From: QHXM01 sp032160165
GTDB taxonomy: Bacteria > Acidobacteriota > Blastocatellia > Pyrinomonadales > Pyrinomonadaceae
NCBI GenBank assembly: GCA_032160165.1
Contig: JAVHWA010000112.1
Coordinates: 1 to 64,000 of the forward strand
Length of the DNA stretch: 64,000 bases
Reading direction: 5' to 3'
Position 1 is the first letter of the stretch. Each line of letters begins with the position of its first letter. Shown in pieces: positions 51,697 to 59,598 of the stretch. The notes beneath the pieces were generated by a model that had not been told where the DNA came from, made no database searches, and saw only the letters and a program-made list of their open reading frames with translations. Both the position numbers and the translations under genes were made by a program.

Positions 51697-52713
51697 ATGC
51701 GAAAAACAGTAGCCTTCTTTGTTCTAGTAGTGGTCCTTGCGTTTTCGAATGGCTGCGATAGCGGCCCCCCGACGAATACGACGAATACCTCGGCGACGCC
51801 GGAAATGACTCCGGCGAAGACCAATGTGGGAAAGAATATCGATGAAATTAATAACCAGTTGCCGACAGCAAAGATCGACTACAACGCACCGGACACTATG
51901 AATCTGGAGGAGACCACCACCATACAACTAGTGCTCGAGCCTCGCGGGGTTACCGAAGAAGCGAGAAAACAGATCGAGCGGGTGCCTGGGAAAAGGGTAA
52001 CTCAGGAGAACGTCAAGACCACCGAGGAGATGGAGGCCCAACTTACGGCCGCCGATCCGTCGGCGTTTACCATCACTGAGATCACTCTCGTGCGACAGCA
52101 GATCCCTCAGAATGAGCCCACCCAATGGCGGTGGAAGGTGACTCCATTGAAATCGGGCAAACAGACGCTGACGTTGGTGCTGAATGTAATCTATGAGAAT
52201 CACGGCAAAGAGCAGAAGCGAACACTCCCCACCTATGAGAAAACGATCGATGTAAGCGTAGGTATTAGAAACCGAGTGACCAGCGTTGTCACCACGGCAT
52301 GGGACTGGATATGGAAAGCAATGCTGATACCAGCCCTCGCCGCGCTGTGGTTGCTGATTCGGCGTTATTTCACTAAACGGAGCCGATTGAAAGGGAGACC
52401 GTCCGAGGCACGGGCGAAGGCCATAATCGAGGAACATCTCAGCTCCGAGTATAAGAAAGACCCTTCGACCAAGCTGGCCTTCGAGTACGGCAGCTTTAAC
52501 TTCGGCACGCCAACCGAGAGCCATTTTCCAAAGGATGATCCTAATAGTGGTCGGACGGTCTATCCCGTGAGAGCTCTTGTCTCAATCACAGTAACTCGAA
52601 CCCTGGATGGCGAGGAGAGTGTTGAAAAGATTGAGCGCGGCAAAGGCAAAGAAACGTTCTACCTTTACAAAGACGATTTCAATCAATGGGGTTTGGATAT
52701 CAAGGGCAATTAG
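51697..52713 (+). CDS. lipoprotein with internal membrane helix, unrecognised
   Basis: This 338-residue protein has a lipobox-like signal (VVLAFSNGC, Cys about 20), then a Thr/Asn-rich linker. An extracytoplasmic beta-rich domain (about 60-195, ending in a WRWKVTPLKSGKQTLTLVL segment) is followed by a membrane helix (about 207-224, AMLIPALAALWLLI) and a cytoplasmic domain of about 110 residues (EEHLSSEYKKDPSTKLAFEY...). Lipid anchoring plus a later membrane helix is unusual. The first domain resembles the bacterial Ig-like modules of unknown proteins. Its function is unknown. Confidence 0.75.
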   Translation: MRKTVAFFVLVVVLAFSNGCDSGPPTNTTNTSATPEMTPAKTNVGKNIDEINNQLPTAKIDYNAPDTMNLEETTTIQLVLEPRGVTEEARKQIERVPGKRVTQENVKTTEEMEAQLTAADPSAFTITEITLVRQQIPQNEPTQWRWKVTPLKSGKQTLTLVLNVIYENHGKEQKRTLPTYEKTIDVSVGIRNRVTSVVTTAWDWIWKAMLIPALAALWLLIRRYFTKRSRLKGRPSEARAKAIIEEHLSSEYKKDPSTKLAFEYGSFNFGTPTESHFPKDDPNSGRTVYPVRALVSITVTRTLDGEESVEKIERGKGKETFYLYKDDFNQWGLDIKGN

Positions 52714-52944
52714 CAGCAGCCGGTAATGATCCGGGAGTGGCCTTGCTTCTTCCTGCTCGGGATGGAACGGGTATGGGAGAGAGGTTCGTCACTCGCCTAA
52801 AGATTCGTGGCTTGGCAGCCAAAGACACAACGCGGGCATTAGCAGCACCTGAAGGCGGCGGCCGCTTGCTCACGAAAGTGGGATGGCGACTCCTCACTGA
52901 TTGCGCGACGATCCGACGATAATATCTTGCTTCACTAAGGAGGT
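52714..52944. other. intergenic region, possible remnant of a dispersed repeat
   Basis: About 230 bp lie between the lipoprotein gene and the cupredoxin-like gene. A GC-rich stretch (52840-52890) encodes nothing homologous in either direction. It has the feel of intergenic sequence shared among related genomes, but I cannot prove repetition from one copy. Confidence 0.25.
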
Positions 52945-52947
52945 ATG

Positions 52948-53811
52948 ATGAGCGTTGACCCTGGCTCGGCCCATTTCGCGGCGACCAATGCAGCGTCGCG
53001 CATCTCGCGGCGCCGAAGTCTCCATTCATCGGCAAGGACAGTTCTCTTTTCTTTCGCCGCCGCGTTTTTCGCGGTCCTGCTAACCAAGGGACAAACCGCT
53101 TTCTCTCAGGACGGTAAGAAAATTTATGTGCGTACTGGACAGGAGGCGATCGTGACAGGGTCTATCCACCTCGAAGGCGAAGCACCCAGGCCACTCAGAA
53201 TAGACGTAAGCATGGACGCCGACTGTTCGAGAATCAACCCCGACCCGCTGGTTGATTGGGTTATTCTCTCCGACGGGAAGCTTGCCAATGTCTTTGTTTA
53301 CGTAAAGCAAGGGACGGCGCTTGATGAGTATGACTTCGAAAGCCCCACTGCGCCGGTATTACTTCGGCACGAAAAGTGTTTCTTCGCGCCACACGTTCTG
53401 GGGATTCAAACGCAGCAGACCTTACGAATAATCAATAGCGACCCGGCCCTGCATAATACGCATGCATTGCCAAGGCGCGGCGGCAATCCGGAATGGAACG
53501 AGATCCAGCGTCCTGGGGATCCGCCGATCACTAAGAGGTTTACGCAGCCGGAGATGTTTATCCCGATCAAGGACAATCAGCATCCATGGGAAAAGGCATA
53601 CGTCGGAGTATTTGCTCACCCGTTCTTCGCAATCAGCGGAAGAGATGGGTCGTTCCGGATAGAGGGCTTGCCGCCGGGCGATTACACAATAGTCGCCTGG
53701 CATGAGAAGTTCGGAGAGAGAACGGCTCGTATAACGATTGCTCCCTATGAGACGAAGACGCTGGATTTTACGTTCGAGAGCAAAGACGATCCCAATTACT
53801 CGCCCAGGTAG
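52948..53811 (+). CDS. exported cupredoxin-like protein with regulatory-like C-terminal domain
   Basis: This protein of about 287 residues has a signal/anchor helix (TVLFSFAAAFFAVLL, about 30-46). A cupredoxin-like domain carries the Cys/His region KCFFAPHVLGIQTQQTLRI...NSDPALHNTHAL. It ends in a carboxypeptidase-regulatory-like beta domain (DGSFRIEGLPPGDYTIVAWH). It may bind copper or another ligand in the periplasm. AAGGAGG at 52937-52943 is very close to the ATG pair 52945/52948; the second gives better spacing. The 3' end overlaps the convergent livF by 16 bp. Confidence 0.8.
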   Translation: MSVDPGSAHFAATNAASRISRRRSLHSSARTVLFSFAAAFFAVLLTKGQTAFSQDGKKIYVRTGQEAIVTGSIHLEGEAPRPLRIDVSMDADCSRINPDPLVDWVILSDGKLANVFVYVKQGTALDEYDFESPTAPVLLRHEKCFFAPHVLGIQTQQTLRIINSDPALHNTHALPRRGGNPEWNEIQRPGDPPITKRFTQPEMFIPIKDNQHPWEKAYVGVFAHPFFAISGRDGSFRIEGLPPGDYTIVAWHEKFGERTARITIAPYETKTLDFTFESKDDPNYSPR

Positions 53812-54515
53812 GCTTCCTTGATGCGCGGGTCGGCGGCGAGTTCTGAAGACGGGCCTTCCATTACGATCTGTCCGGTTTCAAGCACATACGCTCGATCGGA
53901 ATGTTTGAGAGCGGCGTGAGCGTTTTGTTCGACAAGCAGGATGGTCGTGCCTTTGCCTCTGATCTCTTCGATGGCCTCGAATATCGTATGCACGACGAGG
54001 GGCGCGAGACCGAGCGACGGCTCGTCCAAAAGCAGCAGTCGGGGTCGCGACATCAAAGCGCGGCTCATAGCCAGCATTTGCTGTTCGCCACCTGAGAGTG
54101 TCCCTGCCTTCTGCGAATGGCGCTCCTTCAACCGAGGAAACATCTTGAAGGCATGCTCTACGTCTTCGGCGATTTCCGCTTTATTCTTCCGCAGATAAGC
54201 GCCCATCAACAGGTTCTCGCGTACCGACAAGTTTGCAAAGACGCCGCGCCCTTCCGGAGACATAGAGATTCCGCGCGCGACAAGCTTGTGCGTCGGCATG
54301 GCACTGATCTCCTCGCCTTCGAATAATATGCGACCCTCGCGCGGCTCGAGCAGGCCGGTTATGGTGCGCAACGTAGTCGTCTTGCCCGCGCCGTTGGCCC
54401 CGATTAGCGTGACGACTTCACCTCGCTCGACGTGCATGGAGACGCCCGTCAGCGCCTCGATCGCGCCGTAGTTCACTGAGATGTTGTCGATGGTCAGCAT
54501 AGAAGATTTGTTCAT
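53796..54515 (-). CDS. livF: branched-chain amino acid ABC transporter ATPase LivF
   Basis: This 239-residue ATPase has Walker A GANGAGKTT, signature LSGGEQQMLAMSRALM and Walker B LLLLDEPSLGLAP, with the LivF-type end (ADPRIKEAYLGE). It powers uptake of branched-chain or related amino acids together with LivG/H/M/K. ATG 54515 lies in a repeat unit; an internal ATG (MLTIDN, 54500) is an alternative. It is the last gene of the liv operon. Confidence 0.94.
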   Translation of the reverse strand: MNKSSMLTIDNISVNYGAIEALTGVSMHVERGEVVTLIGANGAGKTTTLRTITGLLEPREGRILFEGEEISAMPTHKLVARGISMSPEGRGVFANLSVRENLLMGAYLRKNKAEIAEDVEHAFKMFPRLKERHSQKAGTLSGGEQQMLAMSRALMSRPRLLLLDEPSLGLAPLVVHTIFEAIEEIRGKGTTILLVEQNAHAALKHSDRAYVLETGQIVMEGPSSELAADPRIKEAYLGE

Positions 54516-54606
54516 TGGGTCATTGCGTCATTAGAAGAATTGTCGAGCGACCTATTGATCAAATGAATCGATGAATCAATGACTCAATGACCCAATGACC
54601 CAATGA
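54511..54606. repeat. 8-mer-repeat hairpin at the livG/livF junction
   Basis: cattgggt, cattgcgt, catt (54512-54532) is inverted as atgaatca, atgactca, atgaccca, atgaccca, atga (54563-54606). The left end includes the livF start codon; the right end abuts the livG stop. Confidence 0.8.
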
Positions 54607-55470
54607 TTAATCTCCCAGGTACGCCTCAATCACCTTCGGATCGTTTCTGATTTGCTCGGGAAGCCCCAGAGCAATCGACTTACCGTAATCGACTACTTGA
54701 ATTCGTTCGCACACGCCCATAACAACCTTCATATTGTGCTCGACCAGCAGGATTGTCAGTTTGAATCGGTCGCGTATCTGACGAATCAGGCCCATCAGAT
54801 CTTCCTGCTCCGCCGGGTTCATGCCCGCTGCCGGCTCGTCCAGCAACAGCAGCTTCGGACGAGTGGCCAGCGCCCGGACGATCTCCAGTCTCCTTTGATT
54901 ACCATAGGGTAAACTGGTCCCGCCCTCTTGCCGCAGTCGTTCGAGGCCAAAGATCTCCAACAATTCCAAACAAAACTTGGTTTGCTCGCGTTCGTCGCGA
55001 GAAAAACGGGGCGTGCGAAAGATCGCATCCATTAGACCTTGCCGAGAGTGGATATGACACGCGGTCAAAACGTTTTCCAGAACAGTCATACCGGGAAAGA
55101 GTCTTATGTTCTGGAAAGTGCGGGATATTCCGCGGCGAGCTATCTGATGCGGACGCAGTCCGTCAATCCTCTTGCCCTCAAAGTAGATCTCGCCTTCGGT
55201 CGGCTCATAGACCCCCGTCAGCAGGTTGAATATCGTAGTCTTCCCTGCTCCATTGGGACCGATGAGGCCGTAAATCTCTCCCTGATGGACTTCCATCTCC
55301 AGAGAGTTGACCGCAACCAGACCTCCGAACCGTATGGTGCATTTAGTTGTGCGCAGGGTCACGCCGCTGGGGTCGACGGTTTTGTGCGAACGAACTGTGT
55401 GCGCTGCCTCGGTTATGATCGACTCAGCCGGGGTCGCCACGCCTGGATTTTCTGCAGGTGTGTCGCTCAT
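54607..55470 (-). CDS. livG: branched-chain amino acid ABC transporter ATPase LivG
   Basis: This 287-residue ATPase has FGGLVAVNSLEMEV, Walker A GPNGAGKTT, LLLLDEPAAGMNPAE and LVEHNMKVVMGVCERIQVVD, which is the LivG pattern. The N-terminal 35 residues are extra, polar and likely disordered. The start overlaps the livM stop by 4 bp (55467-55470, ATGA), so the two are co-translated. Confidence 0.94.
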   Translation of the reverse strand: MSDTPAENPGVATPAESIITEAAHTVRSHKTVDPSGVTLRTTKCTIRFGGLVAVNSLEMEVHQGEIYGLIGPNGAGKTTIFNLLTGVYEPTEGEIYFEGKRIDGLRPHQIARRGISRTFQNIRLFPGMTVLENVLTACHIHSRQGLMDAIFRTPRFSRDEREQTKFCLELLEIFGLERLRQEGGTSLPYGNQRRLEIVRALATRPKLLLLDEPAAGMNPAEQEDLMGLIRQIRDRFKLTILLVEHNMKVVMGVCERIQVVDYGKSIALGLPEQIRNDPKVIEAYLGD

Positions 55471-56834
55471 CGGTTCTCCAAATCTTTCCCTGGGTCGGAG
55501 GTGGGGTCGTCGCGTTCCGCTATCGACACACCAGCGGTCGCTCCAGACGGCTCGTCGCCTTCCGGACGTCGCTGCGCGCGCTTAAGCCAACTGAAGCCAA
55601 ACTCGCGCCCACCGAACACACCCTGGGGTCTAGTCAGCATCATTCCAATCAGAAGCGCTGAATAGATTACCAACCTGTAATTCGAGATGTCGCCGATTAC
55701 TCGCTGCAGTTGAATATCCAGCGATAAGACGTTGATTAAGACAAGTCGCGCGATCACAAAAAGCAGCGCATAGGCGACCAATACGAAAGCGTAATATCCC
55801 AGTCCTGCGCGCAGGGCTTTAGGAAGACGATCGCGACCGACGACGCGTAGAAGTATTGCGACTATCGGGATTAGCGTAAGCAGCAGAACCACTTCGTAAG
55901 GATTACTTCTCAGGTATTCAGGGAGGATGGTAATTACTACCGCGCCAAGTATTGAACCGGTGATCGAACCCATTCCTCCGAGTACAATCATTATGATGAT
56001 CTCGAAGGATCGGACGAACGTGAAATCCGCCGGATGAGGCAAACGCCAGTGACCGTAAAGCGCGCCTGCGATTCCTGCGAAGGCCGCGCTTATTACGAAG
56101 GCGGTAACCTTGAAGCGAGTCGTGTTCACACCCATGGCCTGTGCCGCGAGTTCGTCTTCTCGGATAGAGATAAGGGCCCGTCCGGTATCAGATTTGACGA
56201 TGTTGTAGATCACCACGATCGTGATAACTGCGAACGTACCTATCCACATAAAGTTCGTATAAGCCGGAATCGTTAGACGACCCATTGACGCATCAGGGCA
56301 CGTAACGCCGGTAACTGAATCCACGCACCCGCGAAATCCTGTCGCCGCACCTACCTTGTTGATATTGGTAATGAGAATGCGAATGATCTCAGCGAATCCG
56401 AGCGTAGCGATCGCCAGGTAGTCTCCGCGCAGTCGCAGGGTTGGAATGCCGACGAGCAAACCGGCGATAGCCGCCGCCAACGCACCAGCGAGGATTACCA
56501 AAACGAAGACAATGATAGCCGCGGCATTGGCGCCCATCATGCTGGCCAGTTTTTCTTCCAACCCCTGGGTGCAGTAGACGGTTAAGTAGGCAGAAGAGTA
56601 GGCTCCAACTGCCATGAAGCCGACATGGCCGATGGAAAACTGCCCGGTGAATCCGTTGATTAAGTTGAGCGAGACGGCGAGGATAATGTTGATTCCCGCC
56701 ATCTTGATCAAATCAACTTTGTAATAGTCGATGCCTACGCCGAAAAGGCCTTGCTTACTCATCGCCATATTCAAGGCGAAGAGGGCCAGGCCAATCACAA
56801 CCGCAACCACGAGTCGTTTAAGAAACTTTGGCAT
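55467..56834 (-). CDS. livM: branched-chain amino acid ABC transporter permease LivM with insertion
   Basis: This 455-residue permease has MAGINIILAVSLNLINGFTGQFSIGHVGFM and the EAA-like RGDYLAIATLGFAEIIRI. Between ILPEYLR and YRLVIYSALLIGMMLTRPQGVFG lies an extra stretch of about 75 residues with two hydrophobic segments (VVLLLTLIPIVAILLRVV; YYAFVLVAYALLFVIARLVL), not present in the usual LivM of about 320-420 residues. A polar tail of about 45 residues ends the protein. Confidence 0.93.
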   Translation of the reverse strand: MPKFLKRLVVAVVIGLALFALNMAMSKQGLFGVGIDYYKVDLIKMAGINIILAVSLNLINGFTGQFSIGHVGFMAVGAYSSAYLTVYCTQGLEEKLASMMGANAAAIIVFVLVILAGALAAAIAGLLVGIPTLRLRGDYLAIATLGFAEIIRILITNINKVGAATGFRGCVDSVTGVTCPDASMGRLTIPAYTNFMWIGTFAVITIVVIYNIVKSDTGRALISIREDELAAQAMGVNTTRFKVTAFVISAAFAGIAGALYGHWRLPHPADFTFVRSFEIIIMIVLGGMGSITGSILGAVVITILPEYLRSNPYEVVLLLTLIPIVAILLRVVGRDRLPKALRAGLGYYAFVLVAYALLFVIARLVLINVLSLDIQLQRVIGDISNYRLVIYSALLIGMMLTRPQGVFGGREFGFSWLKRAQRRPEGDEPSGATAGVSIAERDDPTSDPGKDLENR

Positions 56835-56838
56835 CTAC

Positions 56839-56909
56839 TTAAGTTTTGAGTTTTGAGTTCTAAGTTTTGAGTTAAGGACGAAAACTCAAAGCTCAAAACT
56901 CAAAACTCA
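56839..56909. repeat. heptamer-repeat hairpin at the livH/livM junction
   Basis: ttttgag-type units (56841-56874) are followed after a very short loop by the inverse (aactcaa, agctcaa, aactcaa, aactcat; 56881-56909). The stem is almost continuous. Confidence 0.8.
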
Positions 56910-56918
56910 TCACTGCGT

Positions 56919-57845
56919 TCAGACTTTCTCTTGCACGGTCGATCCCAGAAGCCCGGACGGCCGAAGCAACAAGACCAAAATCAAAATGGCGAAGGCTACG
57001 GCGTCGCGGTAGGTCGAAGCGATGCCGACGTTTGCTCCATATCCAACCACCATTGTCTCCGCAACCCCTATCAGCAAGCCGCCAAGCACTGCCCCCGGAA
57101 TATTGCCGATACCTCCGAGGACGGCAGCGACAAAGGCCTTGAGTCCTGTCGTGATTCCCATCAACGGATCGATCGTCGGACTGTACTGGGCTGTCAGAAC
57201 TCCCGCCGCCGCAGCCAGCGCCGATCCCAACGCGAACGTGAAGGTAATAATCAAGTTGGTATTAATGCCCATCAGCTTCGCCGAGTTGAGATTGAACGAG
57301 ACGGCTCGCATGGCCGTGCCGACTTTTGTCTTATAGATGATCCACTGCAGAAGCAGCATCAGCGCGATGGAAACAACAAAGATCAGGATCTGTGACTTGG
57401 AGATGGCTGCGTTTCCGAAGAGTCGATAGGTATCATCCTGCAAGAGCTGAGGGAAGCCGCGGCCCTGTCCGCCATATCGAGCCACGAAGAGGTTTTCGAT
57501 CAACAACGAGACGCCGATGGCGGTGATCAGCGTCGTCATGCGCGAGTATTTTCGAACTGGGCGATAGGCGAACCGCTCCACCGCCATTCCTACCAGCGCG
57601 GCCACGATCATCGCACCCACAAGCACAATAAGAAGACCGGCCCATGAGGGGCCGGCCAGACCTAGTTTTGCGGCGATGAAGTATGCCAGCCCGTAACCAG
57701 CGAACGCGCCGACCATGTATATGTCGCCGTGTGCGAAGTTGATCAGGCGCAGTATGCCGTAAACCATCGTATATCCGAGGGCGATAAGCGCATAGATGGC
57801 TCCGACATTTAGACCGTTGATGAGCTGCTGGACGAAAGTATCCAT
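56919..57845 (-). CDS. livH: branched-chain amino acid ABC transporter permease LivH
   Basis: This 308-residue permease has QQLINGLNVGAIYALIALGY, LRLINFAHGDIYM and the C-terminal GGLLIGVAETMVVGYG region, all typical of LivH. It pairs with LivM to form the membrane channel. The gene starts 3 bp after a heptamer array and is separated from livK by a strong hairpin. Confidence 0.95.
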   Translation of the reverse strand: MDTFVQQLINGLNVGAIYALIALGYTMVYGILRLINFAHGDIYMVGAFAGYGLAYFIAAKLGLAGPSWAGLLIVLVGAMIVAALVGMAVERFAYRPVRKYSRMTTLITAIGVSLLIENLFVARYGGQGRGFPQLLQDDTYRLFGNAAISKSQILIFVVSIALMLLLQWIIYKTKVGTAMRAVSFNLNSAKLMGINTNLIITFTFALGSALAAAAGVLTAQYSPTIDPLMGITTGLKAFVAAVLGGIGNIPGAVLGGLLIGVAETMVVGYGANVGIASTYRDAVAFAILILVLLLRPSGLLGSTVQEKV

Positions 57846-57847
57846 CT

Positions 57848-57886
57848 AATCTTTGACTTTAGATCTTGGATTCTAGATTTCAGACT
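57848..57886. repeat. heptamer array upstream of livH
   Basis: Units tctttga, ctttaga, tcttgga, ttctaga, tttcaga are single-armed. It lies between livH and the stem-loop 57888-57921. Confidence 0.65.
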
Positions 57887-57887
57887 A

Positions 57888-57921
57888 GACGAGACCCGAT
57901 GCTTTACATCGTGGCCTCGTC
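57888..57921 (-). terminator. stem-loop between livK and livH (attenuator or mRNA stabiliser)
   Basis: gacgagaccCGATG (57888-57901) pairs with CATCGtggcctcgtc (57907-57921) around a short loop. No T-run follows on the minus strand, so it may limit read-through or protect the livK 3' end rather than terminate fully. This would favour more binding protein than permease. Confidence 0.5.
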
Positions 57922-57945
57922 ATCTTCCAGTCAACCGCATCGGAC

Positions 57946-59283
57946 TTAAGGCTTGTTCATATTGCCCGCGTTCGCATTACGCATGGTGTTCGGCGCCGCT
58001 TTGTTCGCCGCCGACGTGTTTCCACCAGACGTATTTCCCGCCGGCGAAGAGTTAGCCGTGGGCGACGCGTTGGTGTTGGCAGGGGACGTTGAGGCCGCAG
58101 GCGACGCTGTCGTTCCTGGACCGCTGTCAGGATTAATTGTCTCCTTGTAAACGAACCGCTTGTCGCGAAGCTCCAGAACGACAGCCGGCTTAACTGCGTT
58201 GCGGTCGGCATTAAGAGAGATCACACCCGTGATGCCCTTAAAGTCCTTCGTCTGTGCGATGGCATCTCGCAATGCGGCACACTCGGTGCCGTTCGCGCGC
58301 TTGATCGCATCCGCAAGGACCATCATCGCATCGTACGCAAGGGCAGCCAGGGCGTCAGGAGCGGTGCCGTTGTATTTCGCTTTGTAACGCTTGACGAAGT
58401 CCTGAATCACCGGCGAAGGATCGTCAACCGAATAGTGATTGGAGATGAATGAGCCGTTCAGCGCCTCGCCGCCGAGGTCCCAAAGCTGCGGCGAATCCCA
58501 ACCATCGCCACCCAGAAGCGGCGCCTTGATGCCGAGCTGCTTCGCCTGTTTCGCGATAACGCCAACTTCCTGATAGTAGCCCGGCACGTAGATCACGTCG
58601 GGATTGGCCGAGCGAATCTGTGTCAGCTGTCCGGTGAAATCGCGATCGCGTTGAGCGTATGCTTGCTCGGCCACGACAGTGCCGCTGAGTTTGTCAACGA
58701 AGCTCGACTTGAAGAACTGGATAAGACCTTTGCTATAGTCCGAATTGGAGTCAAACAGAATCGCTGCGCGCTTGGCCTTCAGAGTATTGGCCGCGAACTT
58801 GGCCATCACTTCGCCCTGGAACGGATCGATGAAACATACGCGAAAGATGTAATCGCCGATCTGGGTCACCTTCGGATTGGTCGACGAAGGCGAGATCATC
58901 GGCACTTTTGCTTCCTGTGCGGTCGGTGCAGCGGCAATGCTGTTTGATGAGGCGACTTCGCCGATCAACGCTCGTACCTGGTCCTGGTTGACCAGCTTCC
59001 CAACAACCGTTGCGGCTTTCCCCGGCTCGCCCTGATCGTCTTCGAGAATCAGTTGAACCTGTCGCCCGTTGATTCCGCCGGCCGCGTTGATTTCGTCAGC
59101 AGCCATCTGCGAGCCGTTTCTGGTTGACTGGCCGAAGCTCGAAGTCTGTCCGGTTAGATCGCCATAGACGCCGACCTTGATTACGCCCCCTGGATCGGTG
59201 CAATTGTTCGTGCTCCTGCTGGTGCAGCCTGAAGCCGCCACGAGGGCGGCGGTCAATCCAAGGGCAATTAATGTACGTCTCAT
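57946..59283 (-). CDS. livK: branched-chain amino acid-binding lipoprotein LivK
   Basis: This 445-residue type-I periplasmic binding protein has the lipobox LVAASGC, followed by IKVGVYGDLTGQTSSFGQ and DEINAAGGINGRQVQL. It binds the substrate for the LivHMGF transporter. The last 65 residues are a disordered Thr/Ser/Asn/Ala/Pro tail. The ATG at 59283 is chosen over the GTG at 59289. It is the first gene of the liv operon. Confidence 0.94.
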   Translation of the reverse strand: MRRTLIALGLTAALVAASGCTSRSTNNCTDPGGVIKVGVYGDLTGQTSSFGQSTRNGSQMAADEINAAGGINGRQVQLILEDDQGEPGKAATVVGKLVNQDQVRALIGEVASSNSIAAAPTAQEAKVPMISPSSTNPKVTQIGDYIFRVCFIDPFQGEVMAKFAANTLKAKRAAILFDSNSDYSKGLIQFFKSSFVDKLSGTVVAEQAYAQRDRDFTGQLTQIRSANPDVIYVPGYYQEVGVIAKQAKQLGIKAPLLGGDGWDSPQLWDLGGEALNGSFISNHYSVDDPSPVIQDFVKRYKAKYNGTAPDALAALAYDAMMVLADAIKRANGTECAALRDAIAQTKDFKGITGVISLNADRNAVKPAVVLELRDKRFVYKETINPDSGPGTTASPAASTSPANTNASPTANSSPAGNTSGGNTSAANKAAPNTMRNANAGNMNKP

Positions 59284-59598
59284 AGTCACCTCACAAAAGT
59301 TATCAGGGGTTTAGAGTACCAGCTTTAGCTTGGGTCTTCTTCCCAGCGCAACAAACTAAAGTTTGTACTCTGAAACACCGGTTGTACCTGACGGTGCCCA
59401 GCATAATAGCGGCGAGTCAGCCATACAAGCAAACCTTCACCGCGCGCTTTGAAGTCGAACGTGGCGCATTATACCTATTTGCCGCGAAGTGTCGAGAAAT
59501 AATCCAACCCTTTGACGGTCTCGGGGCCGCCGCGCTTGAGCGATATTCTGATATAGTTCGCCTGAAGCCGTGCCATTCATCGAACGATCATCACTGCT
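59284..59598. other. intergenic region between livK and the PLP decarboxylase
   Basis: These 315 bp between divergent genes hold repeat family A copy 3 (59313-59371) and the promoters of both genes, which I could not locate with confidence. No further gene is seen. Confidence 0.5.
59313..59371. repeat. double-palindrome repeat, family A copy 3
   Basis: agagtaccagctttagcttggg and aacaaactaaagtttgtactct are inverted at their ends (agagtac/gtactct), and the right half is self-palindromic (acaaactaaagtttgt). The layout equals the copies at 22728 and 40465, with diverged bases. Confidence 0.7.

Noticed and set aside
52700..53035. Minus-strand frame of 111 codons over the cupredoxin gene start
   Set aside because: It lies opposite a strong Shine-Dalgarno and signal peptide, and its composition is that of a shadow frame.
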